DNA of 9,322 nt from Planctomycetota bacterium (GCA_007127275.1 SKZP01000339.1:1-9322), one strand, 5' to 3'; counted from the first letter of the stretch, positions 1-6,221 are shown. The notes: a model not told the origin generated them from the sequence alone. Numbers and translations: made by a program.

Positions 1-6
1 CTGGAA

Positions 7-38
7 TCCACCCACGGGCCGCAGCCCGTGGGCTTGGA
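7..38. repeat. GC-rich palindromic hairpin (left flank of repeat block)
   Basis: The 9-base arms CCCACGGGC (11-19) and GCCCGTGGG (24-32) pair perfectly around the loop CGCA. TCCA (7-10) and TGGA (35-38) can extend the stem past a 2-base bulge. No T-run follows on either strand, so it does not look like a standard intrinsic terminator. Part of it (26-38) is an exact 13-base inverted match to 315-327, in the hairpin on the other side of the inverted-repeat element. This links the two hairpins as related sequences. I infer a dispersed extragenic palindrome; a transcription or recombination role is unknown. Confidence 0.65.
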
Positions 39-98
39 AAATTACGAATCCCAAACGCGACGGGGTTTAGTGTTGTGTCATGGCTAAATCTTTCGGTC

Positions 99-116
99 GA
101 GCACCTGCGCTCGACT
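99..116 (-). repeat. Inverted fragment of the dispersed repeat (right-end piece)
   Basis: GAGCACCTGCGCTCGACT is an exact 18-base reverse complement of 247-264, inside the right half of the element at 131-293. Similarity continues weakly outward: read on the minus strand, the next bases (98 down to about 86) resemble the TTCGGAAGG-type end of the full element. It is best read as a degraded partial third copy in opposite orientation. It could instead be the long-range partner of 247-264 in an extended hairpin. Confidence 0.6.
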
Positions 117-130
117 CCGTGCATCTCAAA

Positions 131-293
131 GGGGCTGCCAGGAAATACCTTCCGAACGTTGAGCGTCACGAGCGAAGGGAGGAAGTTGAGCAGCAGAGGC
201 GTGGCCGTAGCCACGTTGAGCAGCGGAAACGACGACAACGAAGCACAGTCGAGCGCAGGTGCTCAAATTCGGAAGGTATTTTCTGACAGCTCC
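131..293. repeat. Dispersed element, copy A, with ~33-bp terminal inverted repeats
   Basis: The left end (131-164) and the reverse complement of the right end (261-293) align over about 33 bases. They share the uninterrupted core AAATACCTTCCGAA (143-156 and 268-281), with three mismatches in the outer 26 bases and a one-base gap inside. The interior has GTTGAGCAGC twice (185-194 and 215-224), flanking a perfect hairpin CGTGGC-CGTA-GCCACG (200-215). A second copy lies at 6052-6221 in the same orientation. I see no open frame with a convincing start signal and no clear target-site duplication. Size and ends would fit a MITE-like or REP/BIME-like non-coding element; which is undecided. Confidence 0.7.
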
Positions 294-314
294 TAAGTTG
301 TGGCACCGTCTAAA

Positions 315-353
315 TCCAAGCCCACGGTCGCCCTGCGGGTGAAGCCCGTGGGC
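315..353. repeat. GC-rich palindromic hairpin (right flank of repeat block)
   Basis: The outer arms GCCCACGG (320-327) and CCGTGGGC (346-353) pair exactly. An inner stem of TCGCCC (328-333) with GGGTGA (337-342), including one G-T pair, continues the structure past a 3-base bulge to a TGC loop. Bases 315-327 are the exact reverse complement of 26-38. No T-run follows. It is probably another member of the same palindrome type that borders the repeat block on the left. Confidence 0.6.
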
Positions 354-545
354 GTGGCTTGCGCCAAATGCAGAGGAACGGCGTAGCCCGCCCCGTTGTT
401 TCCGTCTGCGAAGATCAAGCGCACCGACAGAGCTCACTCGCCCTTGCCGGGAACCGGCTCGCGCGATACACCGCAGGCATGCATGGCGAGGCAACGAAAC
501 CGCGACTGACGCTACGCGACGCGACGAAACAGAGGGGACGAGCCA
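354..545. other. Intergenic leader of crcB, no recognised element
   Basis: This is the rest of the 545-base gene-free stretch. I see no convincing promoter pair and no fluoride-riboswitch signature, although such a riboswitch often precedes crcB. The only visible signal is a purine-rich AGAGGGG (530-536) just upstream of the crcB ATG, a plausible ribosome binding site. Short GCGAC motifs recur at about 500-525 but look like composition effects. Confidence 0.5.
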
Positions 546-989
546 ATGAGTCCGTTGACGCTGATCATCTCCATTGCGCTTGCCGGGGCGGCCGGCACAC
601 TCTCCCGTTTCGGGCTCGGATTGCTGGTCAGCGGTGTTGCGAAAGCGAGTTATCCTGCCGCGGTGGTCTCATTTCCGTGGGCCATCATGATCGCCAACGT
701 CGCCGGTAGCTTCGGCTTCGGGCTCATTTTCGCGCTGACGCACTCGTTCGGCGTGTTGCCGCGCGAGTACACGACTATTCTGCTCGTCGGCTTCTTCGGG
801 GCCTTCACCACCTTTAGCACGTTTTCCTACGACACCGTGCGCCTGCTAGCCGACGGCCGCTACGTACTCGCCTCGGCGAACGCGTTCGGGCAACTTTTCC
901 TTGGACTCGTCGCCGTTGTCGCAGGCATGGCCGTCGGCGCCGGGCTCGCTCGTCTGCTCGGCGCCACCGCAACGGGAGGCACCGCATGA
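546..989 (+). CDS. crcB: CrcB/Fluc family fluoride ion channel
   Basis: Small four-helix membrane protein of 147 residues, slightly longer than the usual ~125. Members export fluoride from the cytoplasm as antiparallel dimers and protect enolase and other enzymes from fluoride. Family signatures are visible: GAAGTLSRFGLG near the N-terminus (Arg21), NVAGSFGFG with the conserved Asn51, and the diagnostic GAFTTFSTFS at 85-94, which contains the phenylalanines and the sodium-site region of the channel. Hydrophobic segments lie at about 4-28, 42-66, 76-95 and 108-139. The ATG follows AGAGGGG by about 9 bases. The stop codon overlaps the next gene's start as ATGA, after a GGGAGG site at 974-979, so the two are probably one transcript. 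No fluoride riboswitch was recognised upstream. Confidence 0.93.
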   Translation: MSPLTLIISIALAGAAGTLSRFGLGLLVSGVAKASYPAAVVSFPWAIMIANVAGSFGFGLIFALTHSFGVLPREYTTILLVGFFGAFTTFSTFSYDTVRLLADGRYVLASANAFGQLFLGLVAVVAGMAVGAGLARLLGATATGGTA

Positions 990-1726
990 ATGAGCCACCG
1001 ACGACGTCGAATCCACCGTCGTCGCGCACGGCGAAAAAGTCGGCGGCGCTTTCGCCGGCGGAGTTGTACGCGAAACTCCACGAAGCGCACGGGCACCGCG
1101 GCTGGTGGCCGGCCAAGACCGAGTTCGAAATCTGTGTCGGCGCCATCCTCACGCAGAACGTATCCTGGCGCAACGTCGAGCAAGCCATCCGCAACCTCGC
1201 TGCGGCAAACGCGCTCGGCCCGAAGAAAATGCTCGCCCTCGACGAGGAACGCCTCGCCGAGTTGATTCGCCCGAGCGGATACTTTCGCGTCAAGGCCCAA
1301 CGGCTGCGCGCCTTCCTCGAGCATTTGCGCAAGCACCACCGCAGCAGCGTCACACGCTTGCTTGCGCAGGAAAGCGAGCCACTGCGCACCGAATTGTTGA
1401 GCATCCCGGGGATTGGCCGCGAAACGGCCGACTGCATGCTCTGTTACGCCGCGGGGCATCCCATCTTCGTCGTCGACGCCTATACGCGGCGGCTCGCCTA
1501 CCGCCTCGGCTGGTTCCCGGACGAGTCCACCGACTACGAGGTGCTGCGCGAGTACGTCGAGTCGCGCCTTGCCGGGTGGGACGCCGAGCGTTTGGGCGAC
1601 GTTCACGCGCAGATTGTTCACCACGCCAGTCGCACCTGTACGAAGCGCACGCCCACCTGCGGAGATTGCCCCGTGGCGGCGCAATGCCCCACGTATCCTC
1701 GCTCCGCGCGCGCCCAATCCGCATAA
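986..1726 (+). CDS. Endonuclease III-superfamily DNA glycosylase (COG2231 type, HhH-GPD, [4Fe-4S])
   Basis: 246-residue base-excision repair enzyme of the HhH-GPD fold, expected to remove damaged bases from cytoplasmic DNA. ILTQNVSWRNVEQAI (44-58) matches the conserved helix of the family. The helix-hairpin-helix is IPGIGRETA (140-148), followed by the catalytic-type Asp164 in FVVDAYTRR. Glu146 stands where Nth (endonuclease III) has its lyase Lys120, so a monofunctional glycosylase without beta-lyase activity is expected. This is the pattern of the group that includes Helicobacter 3-methyladenine glycosylase MagIII. The C-terminus keeps the four-cysteine cluster C218-x6-C225-x2-C228-x5-C234 of a [4Fe-4S] loop. 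The first ~20 residues look disordered. The start overlaps the crcB stop (ATGA) with GGGAGG 6 bases ahead. Alkylated purines are the likely substrate, but this is inferred from family resemblance only. Confidence 0.88.
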   Translation: MNEPPTTSNPPSSRTAKKSAALSPAELYAKLHEAHGHRGWWPAKTEFEICVGAILTQNVSWRNVEQAIRNLAAANALGPKKMLALDEERLAELIRPSGYFRVKAQRLRAFLEHLRKHHRSSVTRLLAQESEPLRTELLSIPGIGRETADCMLCYAAGHPIFVVDAYTRRLAYRLGWFPDESTDYEVLREYVESRLAGWDAERLGDVHAQIVHHASRTCTKRTPTCGDCPVAAQCPTYPRSARAQSA

Positions 1727-2047
1727 CGGCAGCTACCGGCACTCGCTGGACAACATACGGCGGATGGGTGCGCACGGCGGCCCGCCCAACGTACCTGATT
1801 CCGTCCATACAGGATCTCTGCAAGAGCCGGCAATGCCCCCCGCAAAACCCCGGGGTACTCTCGCGAGCCCACCACGCCGCACCGTCCGCGGTTCACACCG
1901 GTAGGTGGACAACATGAATCATACAATCGCACCTTGCGACATCTGCTCGGGCGCGACTACGATACCAAACCGTCGCGAACGCTCGGCGATACCGGATGGC
2001 CGACGGTTGCGAAGTTGTGGGTCCTTGTCGCTCAAAGGAGGCGGTCC
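1727..2047. other. 321-base intergenic region
   Basis: No RNA gene, repeat element or strong hairpin terminator is evident after the glycosylase stop. A weak sigma-70-like pair exists, TTGCGA (1934-1939) and TACGAT (1958-1963) with an 18-base spacer, suitably upstream of the DUF2267 gene; each box matches consensus at 4 of 6 bases, so it may be chance. Open frames crossing this region have no ribosome binding site. The last 14 bases contain the ribosome binding site of the next gene. Confidence 0.4.
2034..2041 (+). promoter_or_regulatory. Strong Shine-Dalgarno site fixing the DUF2267 start
   Basis: AAAGGAGG lies 6 bases before the ATG at 2048, a near-perfect anti-16S match. It decides the start against an in-frame TTG at 1934 that would add 38 residues not typical of the family. 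Confidence 0.85.
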
Positions 2048-2485
2048 ATGCAGAAAAGTGCCGACGTGATCATGCGCTCGTTGCAACTCACCAACGAGTG
2101 GATCAACGAGATGAAGAACGAGATGAAGTGGGACGACGACCACAAGGCCTGGGAGGCGCTCAAGTGCGCACTGCAGGCGTTCCGTGACCGTCTCACCGTC
2201 GACGAGGCGGCAAACTTCGGCGCGCAACTGCCGATGATCGTCCGCGGCGGCTTCTACGAAGGCTGGAAGCCCAGCACCGCCCCGCACAAGTGGCGCACGT
2301 GGGACGAACTCCTCGCGCCAATCAAGAATCATTTCCGCAATGACCCCAGCGCCGATCCGGAAAAGATCGCCACGACCACGTGGGAGATTCTCTGCAACCA
2401 TCTCACCCCCGGCGAGATGAACAGCGTGCGCAACATGATGCCCGAGCAAATCCGCGAGTGGTTGCCGGTGCCCGGCACGGCGTAG
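2048..2485 (+). CDS. DUF2267 domain protein
   Basis: 145-residue soluble protein made up almost entirely of one DUF2267 domain. Family hallmarks in order: an N-terminal helix ending in the EALKCALQAFRDRL segment (about residues 36-49), then GAQLPMIVRGGFYEGWKP (58-75), then a second helical half with DPEKIATTTWEILCNHLTPGEMNSVRNMMP. The family is all-helical and commonly duplicated into two half-repeats. Its biochemical function is unknown; members are often small stress-associated or accessory proteins. There is no signal peptide or membrane segment. The start is fixed by AAAGGAGG six bases upstream. It appears to be a single-gene unit: a 321-base gap lies upstream and a strong hairpin terminator follows. 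No functional link to its neighbours is visible. Confidence 0.88.
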   Translation: MQKSADVIMRSLQLTNEWINEMKNEMKWDDDHKAWEALKCALQAFRDRLTVDEAANFGAQLPMIVRGGFYEGWKPSTAPHKWRTWDELLAPIKNHFRNDPSADPEKIATTTWEILCNHLTPGEMNSVRNMMPEQIREWLPVPGTA

Positions 2486-2512
2486 CACGGCGACTCCATC
2501 CAGTTAATGGGT

Positions 2513-2561
2513 GAAACGAGCAGAGCCCGCGATGTCGAGACGTCGCGGGCTCTGTCGTTTC
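2513..2561. terminator. Bidirectional hairpin terminator between convergent genes
   Basis: The left arm (2513-2532) and right arm (2543-2561) pair over 19 base pairs with one bulged G: CAGAGCCCGCGA pairs with TCGCGGGCTCTG, and GAAACGA with TCGTTTC. The 10-base loop is TGTCGAGACG. It lies 27 bases after the DUF2267 stop and 22 bases beyond the protease stop on the opposite strand, as expected for a shared terminator. The outer A/T-rich part of the stem supplies GAAAC and GTTTC on either side, but no extended T-run follows. Confidence 0.75.
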
Positions 2562-2583
2562 GCCTGATTCTTCCTGCCGCGGC

Positions 2584-4377
2584 TCAGTCGGCGAAGTGAC
2601 GGAACTCGTCAATGCCTTCGAGTTCCAGGTTGGCAAGCTTCGCGACCTCGAGGATCGCCACCTGCATCTGGTTGTCGTCGACAAGATTCGCGTTGAGGTT
2701 CAAGTGCGACTTGGCGGCGCGACGAATCTCACGGGCGAGTGTCTCGTCGGAGAAGCCCTCCGCCGCCGGGTGGTTGCGCAGCGAAGCGATGTTCGGGAAC
2801 TCGTCGAGCGTCGCCGGCGTACCGACAAGTTGGGTGCGGAAAAAGCGACGGTGGTTCGTGAGGTTCTCGGTGACGTACTCCTCAATGGCGCCGCTGGCGC
2901 GCAGTTCGGCGACGCGGTCGAAGACTTTCGCGTCCGGCTTTGCCTCGGGCACAACGACGTTGGGCTCGACGCCGACCTCGTGCACCACTTCGCCGTCGGG
3001 GCCGTAGTAGGACATCACGGTCATGAACAGCATGCGCATGTCGCCGCCGAACATGCCGCCGAGACCGCCGCCCTCACCCGAGGGCGTCGTCGAAAGCGGC
3101 ACGCCGGTTTGTCCGACGCCCTTGCCGAAGGTGGTCTCGCCGACGATCACCGCCCGCTCGTGGGACTTGAACGCCCCCGAAAGCATTTCGCTCGCCGAGG
3201 CGGACATCTCGTTGACCAGCACGACCAGCGGCAGGTCGAAGCGCTGCGGATTCGCGGCGCGGTAGACGGTCGTTTCGTCGTCGACCCGTTCGCCGCCATC
3301 CGGCGCGACGAGTTGTTGCAGCATGCGCATCATGGCCGGTGGCTGATAGGTTCCCTTGGTGTAGGTGATCACCTCCCCCTCGGGGAGGAAGTCGTCGGCA
3401 ATCTGCGTGCAGGCGTTCATGGCGCCGCCGGGGTTGTTGCGCAGATCCAGAATCAAGCCGACCGCGCCACGCCGCTCGAAGTTCTCCACCTCGTTGCGCA
3501 CCACGGTGCCGAAATCCATGGAGAACATGTTCGTCGAGATGTAGCCGATGTCCCCGGGCAGCATGCGGCTGCGGGCCGCGGGGCGGGACAAGGTCCGTTG
3601 CACGCCGTGCAGCGCAATTGGTTCGTCGAAGCCGTCGCGCTTTATGACAATGCGCACCTCGTCGCCGACGTCCGCCTGCAGGTACTGGCCGACGCCGCCG
3701 CGCGGCATATCCTTGACGCGCACACCGTTGACCTCGAGGATCTCGTCCCCCTTTTCGAGCCCCATTTCGAAGCCGACGTAGCCGCGGCGCACGTGCGCGA
3801 CCTCGATGCGCAGCGTGTCATCCTCGGTCGGAATCGGCGCCGGGTTGATGCCGAGCGAGCGGTCCTCGGGACTCATCATTTGCTCTTGCATCTGCTGCAT
3901 CTCTTCCATGGACATCACCCGCGAAAACGGGTCGCCCGTCGCACCGACCACGCCGTGCGCTGCCGCGTCGGCCATGCCGACCATGTCGAGTTCGGTGTAG
4001 AACTTCGAGAACTCGTTGAGCACGTACATCAGATGAGTCGCCGAGTTGAACGGGCGGTCGTCGAGCCATTCGAGCAATTCGTCGCGCTGCCCGGCCGGCA
4101 ATTCGGCGTTGCGGCGAATCTCGACAATCACCGCGTCACGCGCCCCCTCGATCATATCTTGCCGGGTCAGGTCCCCGCCGTCCGGGTGAAACTGCTGAAT
4201 GTGGTTCATGACGTCGACAAGGTAGACCGCTAGAGGATCGACGGAGTCAACGGCCACTTGCTGCTCGGCACTCGCCTCTTCCTGGTGGCCGAAGCTGATT
4301 GCCGAAAGCGGGGCGAAGGCGAGCAGCAACAGCAGCAAGCCAATGATGAGCGGAGCACGTAGGGACATGCGCGACAT
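2584..4377 (-). CDS. Exported S41 family C-terminal processing peptidase (PDZ-S41)
   Basis: 597-residue serine protease of the CtpA/Prc/Tsp family, which cleaves proteins near their C-termini in the periplasm or outside the membrane. The start is the ATG at 4377, with AGGAG nine bases ahead; upstream in-frame starts lack a site. Residues 1-26 form a signal peptide (MSRMSLRAP, then a Leu-rich core ending APLSA). About 60-150 is an N-terminal helical region. A Met/Gln-rich stretch (MSMEEMQQMQEQMM) is near 155-168. A PDZ domain spans about 181-261 (GYVGFEMGLEKGDEILEVNG). The S41 core follows with GDIGYISTNMF, LILDLRNNPGG (308-318), SASASE with the predicted nucleophile Ser394, and TFGKG with the general-base Lys419. 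The 25-residue Ser-Lys spacing equals that in Prc and plant D1 protease. A Gly/Met-rich insertion (about 435-450) precedes VMSYYGPDGEVVHEVGVEP. The C-terminal ~120 residues are helical and not recognised. The sigma-54 activator lies upstream on the same strand; the substrate is unknown. Confidence 0.93.
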   Translation of the reverse strand: MSRMSLRAPLIIGLLLLLLAFAPLSAISFGHQEEASAEQQVAVDSVDPLAVYLVDVMNHIQQFHPDGGDLTRQDMIEGARDAVIVEIRRNAELPAGQRDELLEWLDDRPFNSATHLMYVLNEFSKFYTELDMVGMADAAAHGVVGATGDPFSRVMSMEEMQQMQEQMMSPEDRSLGINPAPIPTEDDTLRIEVAHVRRGYVGFEMGLEKGDEILEVNGVRVKDMPRGGVGQYLQADVGDEVRIVIKRDGFDEPIALHGVQRTLSRPAARSRMLPGDIGYISTNMFSMDFGTVVRNEVENFERRGAVGLILDLRNNPGGAMNACTQIADDFLPEGEVITYTKGTYQPPAMMRMLQQLVAPDGGERVDDETTVYRAANPQRFDLPLVVLVNEMSASASEMLSGAFKSHERAVIVGETTFGKGVGQTGVPLSTTPSGEGGGLGGMFGGDMRMLFMTVMSYYGPDGEVVHEVGVEPNVVVPEAKPDAKVFDRVAELRASGAIEEYVTENLTNHRRFFRTQLVGTPATLDEFPNIASLRNHPAAEGFSDETLAREIRRAAKSHLNLNANLVDDNQMQVAILEVAKLANLELEGIDEFRHFAD

Positions 4378-4560
4378 GAGTGAGTTCTCCTGAAGCGAAC
4401 GGACAACAACGGGTACGGGTAGTGAGGGGGAGACCACCCGTGGCGGGACAACCCGGTACGGGATTCGCCCCATGGTACGCCCGGTGCCCCGCAAGCGTTT
4501 GTAGGTTCACCGAATCCGACCGGCACCGCGTAAAACGCGACCTTGCGACGGACAAACGGG
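4378..4560. promoter_or_regulatory. Gap between regulator and protease, candidate protease leader
   Basis: This 183-base stretch is long enough for a separate protease promoter. It contains the protease ribosome binding site (AGGAG as the complement of 4387-4391) and a weak inverted pair ACGGGT (4415-4420) / ACCCGT (4436-4441). I searched the protease strand for a -24/-12 sigma-54 promoter with correct GG-to-GC spacing and found none. There is no strong terminator after the regulator stop, so read-through into the protease gene is possible. Confidence 0.35.
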
Positions 4561-5934
4561 CTACGGCGCGATGTCGTACTTTTTGCGCTTCTCCCAGAGA
4601 TTCTTGCGGGAGATGTCGAGGATCTCCGCCGCTTTCACCGTGTTGTTTTCGGTGTGCTTCATCACCCGCTCGATGTGGGCGCGCTCCGCCGCCTCGATCG
4701 CTTCGCGTAGCGTCACCATCGGCACCCCCGTCGCCGGGTCGTCCGCCTTGAAGCTGCCGGAGCGCTGCAGATTGCGGAAGTGCTCGCGCTTGAGCACCGG
4801 CTCCTCGCGCGGGCACACCGCAATGGCCTGATACACCGCCCCTTCCAGTTCGCGCACATTGCCCGGCCAGTGATACTGGCTGAGGAAAATCATCGTGTCG
4901 TCGGGGACGCTGTACCGGTTGTCGACGCCGTATTTCTGGTTGTACTTCTCGATAAAATGGTTCACAAGCAGCGGGATGTCCTCGACGCGCTGGCGCAGCG
5001 GCGGAATCTCGATGACCAGCGTATTGATGCGGTAGTAGAGGTCGAGGCGGAACTTGTCATCCTCGATCGCCGCTTCGAGATCCACCTTCGTGGCGGCGAT
5101 CACCCGCGTATCCACCTGCACCGGGGCACCGGTGCGGCCGAGCACCTCGACCTCCCCCTCCTGCAGCACGCGCAACAGTTTCACCTGCGCATCCAGCGGC
5201 ATGTCGTCAATGTCGTCGAGAAAGATCGTGCCGCCGTCGGCTTCCTGGAACTTGCCTTTGCGTTCTCGCTCCGCGCCGGTGTAAGCCCCCTTGACGTGGC
5301 CGAAGAGCTCGCTCTCCAAGAGGTTGATATTGCCGACGTGGCAGGCAACGGTGACCATTGGCTTTTTCGCCCGCGAGCTGTTCTGATGAATTGCCCGTGC
5401 GAAAAGCTCTTTGCCGGTGCCCGACTCTCCTTTGAGCAGAATGGGGATGTCGTGCTCGCTGACCTGGCGAATCAGCTTGAAAATCTCCTGCATCTTCGGG
5501 GAGCGGCCAATCAGGTTCTCGAACTTGATCGGCTTGTCGAACTCGGAGCGCAGCCGCTTGATCTCGGCACGGTCGCGCAGCCGCTCGGCGAGCTTCTCCA
5601 ACTTGACGAGCACTTCGTCGTGGTTGAACGGTTTGGCAATAAAGTCTTCCGCGCCTTTTTTGATGCACTGCACGGCAAGCTCATACGTCGGCACGCCGGT
5701 GATCATGATCACGGCCGTGTCGGCGTAGTGCTCGCGGACATGATCCAGCAGTTGGATGCCGTCGACACCGGGCATGCGAATGTCGGTGATGACCACGTCG
5801 AAGGCCTGCTCGGCAAGCGCCTGCATCGCTTCCTTGCCGTCACCGACGGCGGTTACCTTGTGTCCGGCGTCTTCGAGGTCGTCCCCCAGTGTGACGCGAA
5901 TCGCTCGTTCGTCCTCGGCCAGCAAAATGTTCAT
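4561..5934 (-). CDS. NtrC-family sigma-54-dependent response regulator
   Basis: 457-residue transcription activator with the full three-domain layout. The receiver domain (1-~120) has Glu7/Asp8, phospho-acceptor Asp51 in VITDIRMPG, Thr79 and Lys101 in IAKPF, so phosphorylation by a histidine kinase is expected. The AAA+ domain (~138-375) has Walker A GESGTGKE (169-176), the sigma-54-contacting loop GAYTGA (216-221, a GAFTGA variant), Walker B GTIFLDD (235-241), the arginine-finger region FRLDLYYR (295-302) and WPGNVRE (356-362). The C-terminus (about 430-455, [20 protein letters not shown]) is a Fis-type helix-turn-helix that binds enhancer-like sites. The Walker B acidic pair is Asp-Asp rather than the usual Asp-Glu. 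MNILLAEDE at 5934 is preferred over an in-frame start 12 residues earlier because the receiver fold begins there and AAAGGCGAG lies just upstream. No partner kinase is in the window; the downstream protease is a possible target. Confidence 0.95.
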   Translation of the reverse strand: MNILLAEDERAIRVTLGDDLEDAGHKVTAVGDGKEAMQALAEQAFDVVITDIRMPGVDGIQLLDHVREHYADTAVIMITGVPTYELAVQCIKKGAEDFIAKPFNHDEVLVKLEKLAERLRDRAEIKRLRSEFDKPIKFENLIGRSPKMQEIFKLIRQVSEHDIPILLKGESGTGKELFARAIHQNSSRAKKPMVTVACHVGNINLLESELFGHVKGAYTGAERERKGKFQEADGGTIFLDDIDDMPLDAQVKLLRVLQEGEVEVLGRTGAPVQVDTRVIAATKVDLEAAIEDDKFRLDLYYRINTLVIEIPPLRQRVEDIPLLVNHFIEKYNQKYGVDNRYSVPDDTMIFLSQYHWPGNVRELEGAVYQAIAVCPREEPVLKREHFRNLQRSGSFKADDPATGVPMVTLREAIEAAERAHIERVMKHTENNTVKAAEILDISRKNLWEKRKKYDIAP

Positions 5935-5988
5935 GGCTCGCCTTTTCGTTGCGCGGCAGCCGCGCGGCAAATGGATCGCAGGGGGCGT

Positions 5989-6046
5989 CCGTAATGTACG
6001 GAAACGTCGACATCGGCGCCACCGTCAGCAAGCGAGCCCGTACATT
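5989..6046. promoter_or_regulatory. Inverted repeats upstream of the regulator, possible operator
   Basis: AATGTACGG (5993-6001) is an exact reverse complement of CCGTACATT (6038-6046), 36 bases apart. The first half also lies within a small palindrome, CCGTA-ATG-TACGG (5989-6001). It lies 55-112 bases before the regulator start on the minus strand, a position suited to autoregulation or an enhancer site. This rests only on position and symmetry. Confidence 0.3.
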
Positions 6047-6051
6047 CCGAA

Positions 6052-6221
6052 GGAGCTCGCAGGAAACTACCTCCGAACGTTGAGCGCCACGAGAGAAGGC
6101 AATGGCGGAGGTAGGTGAGCAGCGCACGCGTGACAAGTCACATCGAGCCGTGCAACCGACGACAACGGAGCAGAGCCGAGCGCAGGAGCTCAACTTCGGA
6201 AGTTGGCCGCCCCGCAACTTC
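6052..6221. repeat. Dispersed element, copy B, with inverted ends
   Basis: Second copy of the element at 131-293, same orientation. Shared exact blocks in order: CCGAACGTTGAGCG (6073-6086), CGACGACAACG (6157-6167), CGAGCGCAGG (6177-6186), GCTCAA (6188-6193) and TTCGGAAG (6195-6202). The left end also matches over 6052-6072 with few differences. Its central stem is different in sequence (GTGAC-AA-GTCAC, 6130-6141, with outer GCACG/CGTGC at 6124-6128/6149-6153), but a hairpin is kept in the same place. The right end has diverged and contains CAACTTC, GAAGTTG and CAACTTC in series (6191-6221). It sits in the leader between the divergent regulator and lipoprotein genes. Confidence 0.65.

Noticed and set aside
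75..494. Short open frames within the left repeat block
   Set aside because: They run through the inverted-repeat element and its hairpins, lack start signals and have arginine/serine-rich nonsense composition.
354..545. Fluoride riboswitch ahead of crcB
   Set aside because: I looked for the conserved fluoride-aptamer pattern (paired GGCGAUG-like start and UGAUGG-like pseudoknot partner) and saw none in the leader.
1748..1915. Duplicated GGACAACAT (1748-1756 and 1907-1915)
   Set aside because: A single 9-base match with no extension or symmetry; plausible by chance in this length of sequence.
1934..1963. Sigma-70 promoter before the DUF2267 gene
   Set aside because: TTGCGA and TACGAT with an 18-base spacer match consensus at only 4 of 6 bases each; too weak to annotate as a separate feature.
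2596..4233. Long open frame on the + strand opposite the S41 protease
   Set aside because: It has His/Arg/Val-rich composition, no recognisable domain and no ribosome binding site. It is an antisense by-product of GC-rich codon use in the protease gene, whose own motifs are unambiguous.
4780..5994. Long open frame on the + strand opposite the sigma-54 activator
   Set aside because: No motifs or start signal; the opposite strand encodes a complete NtrC-type protein with all expected motifs.
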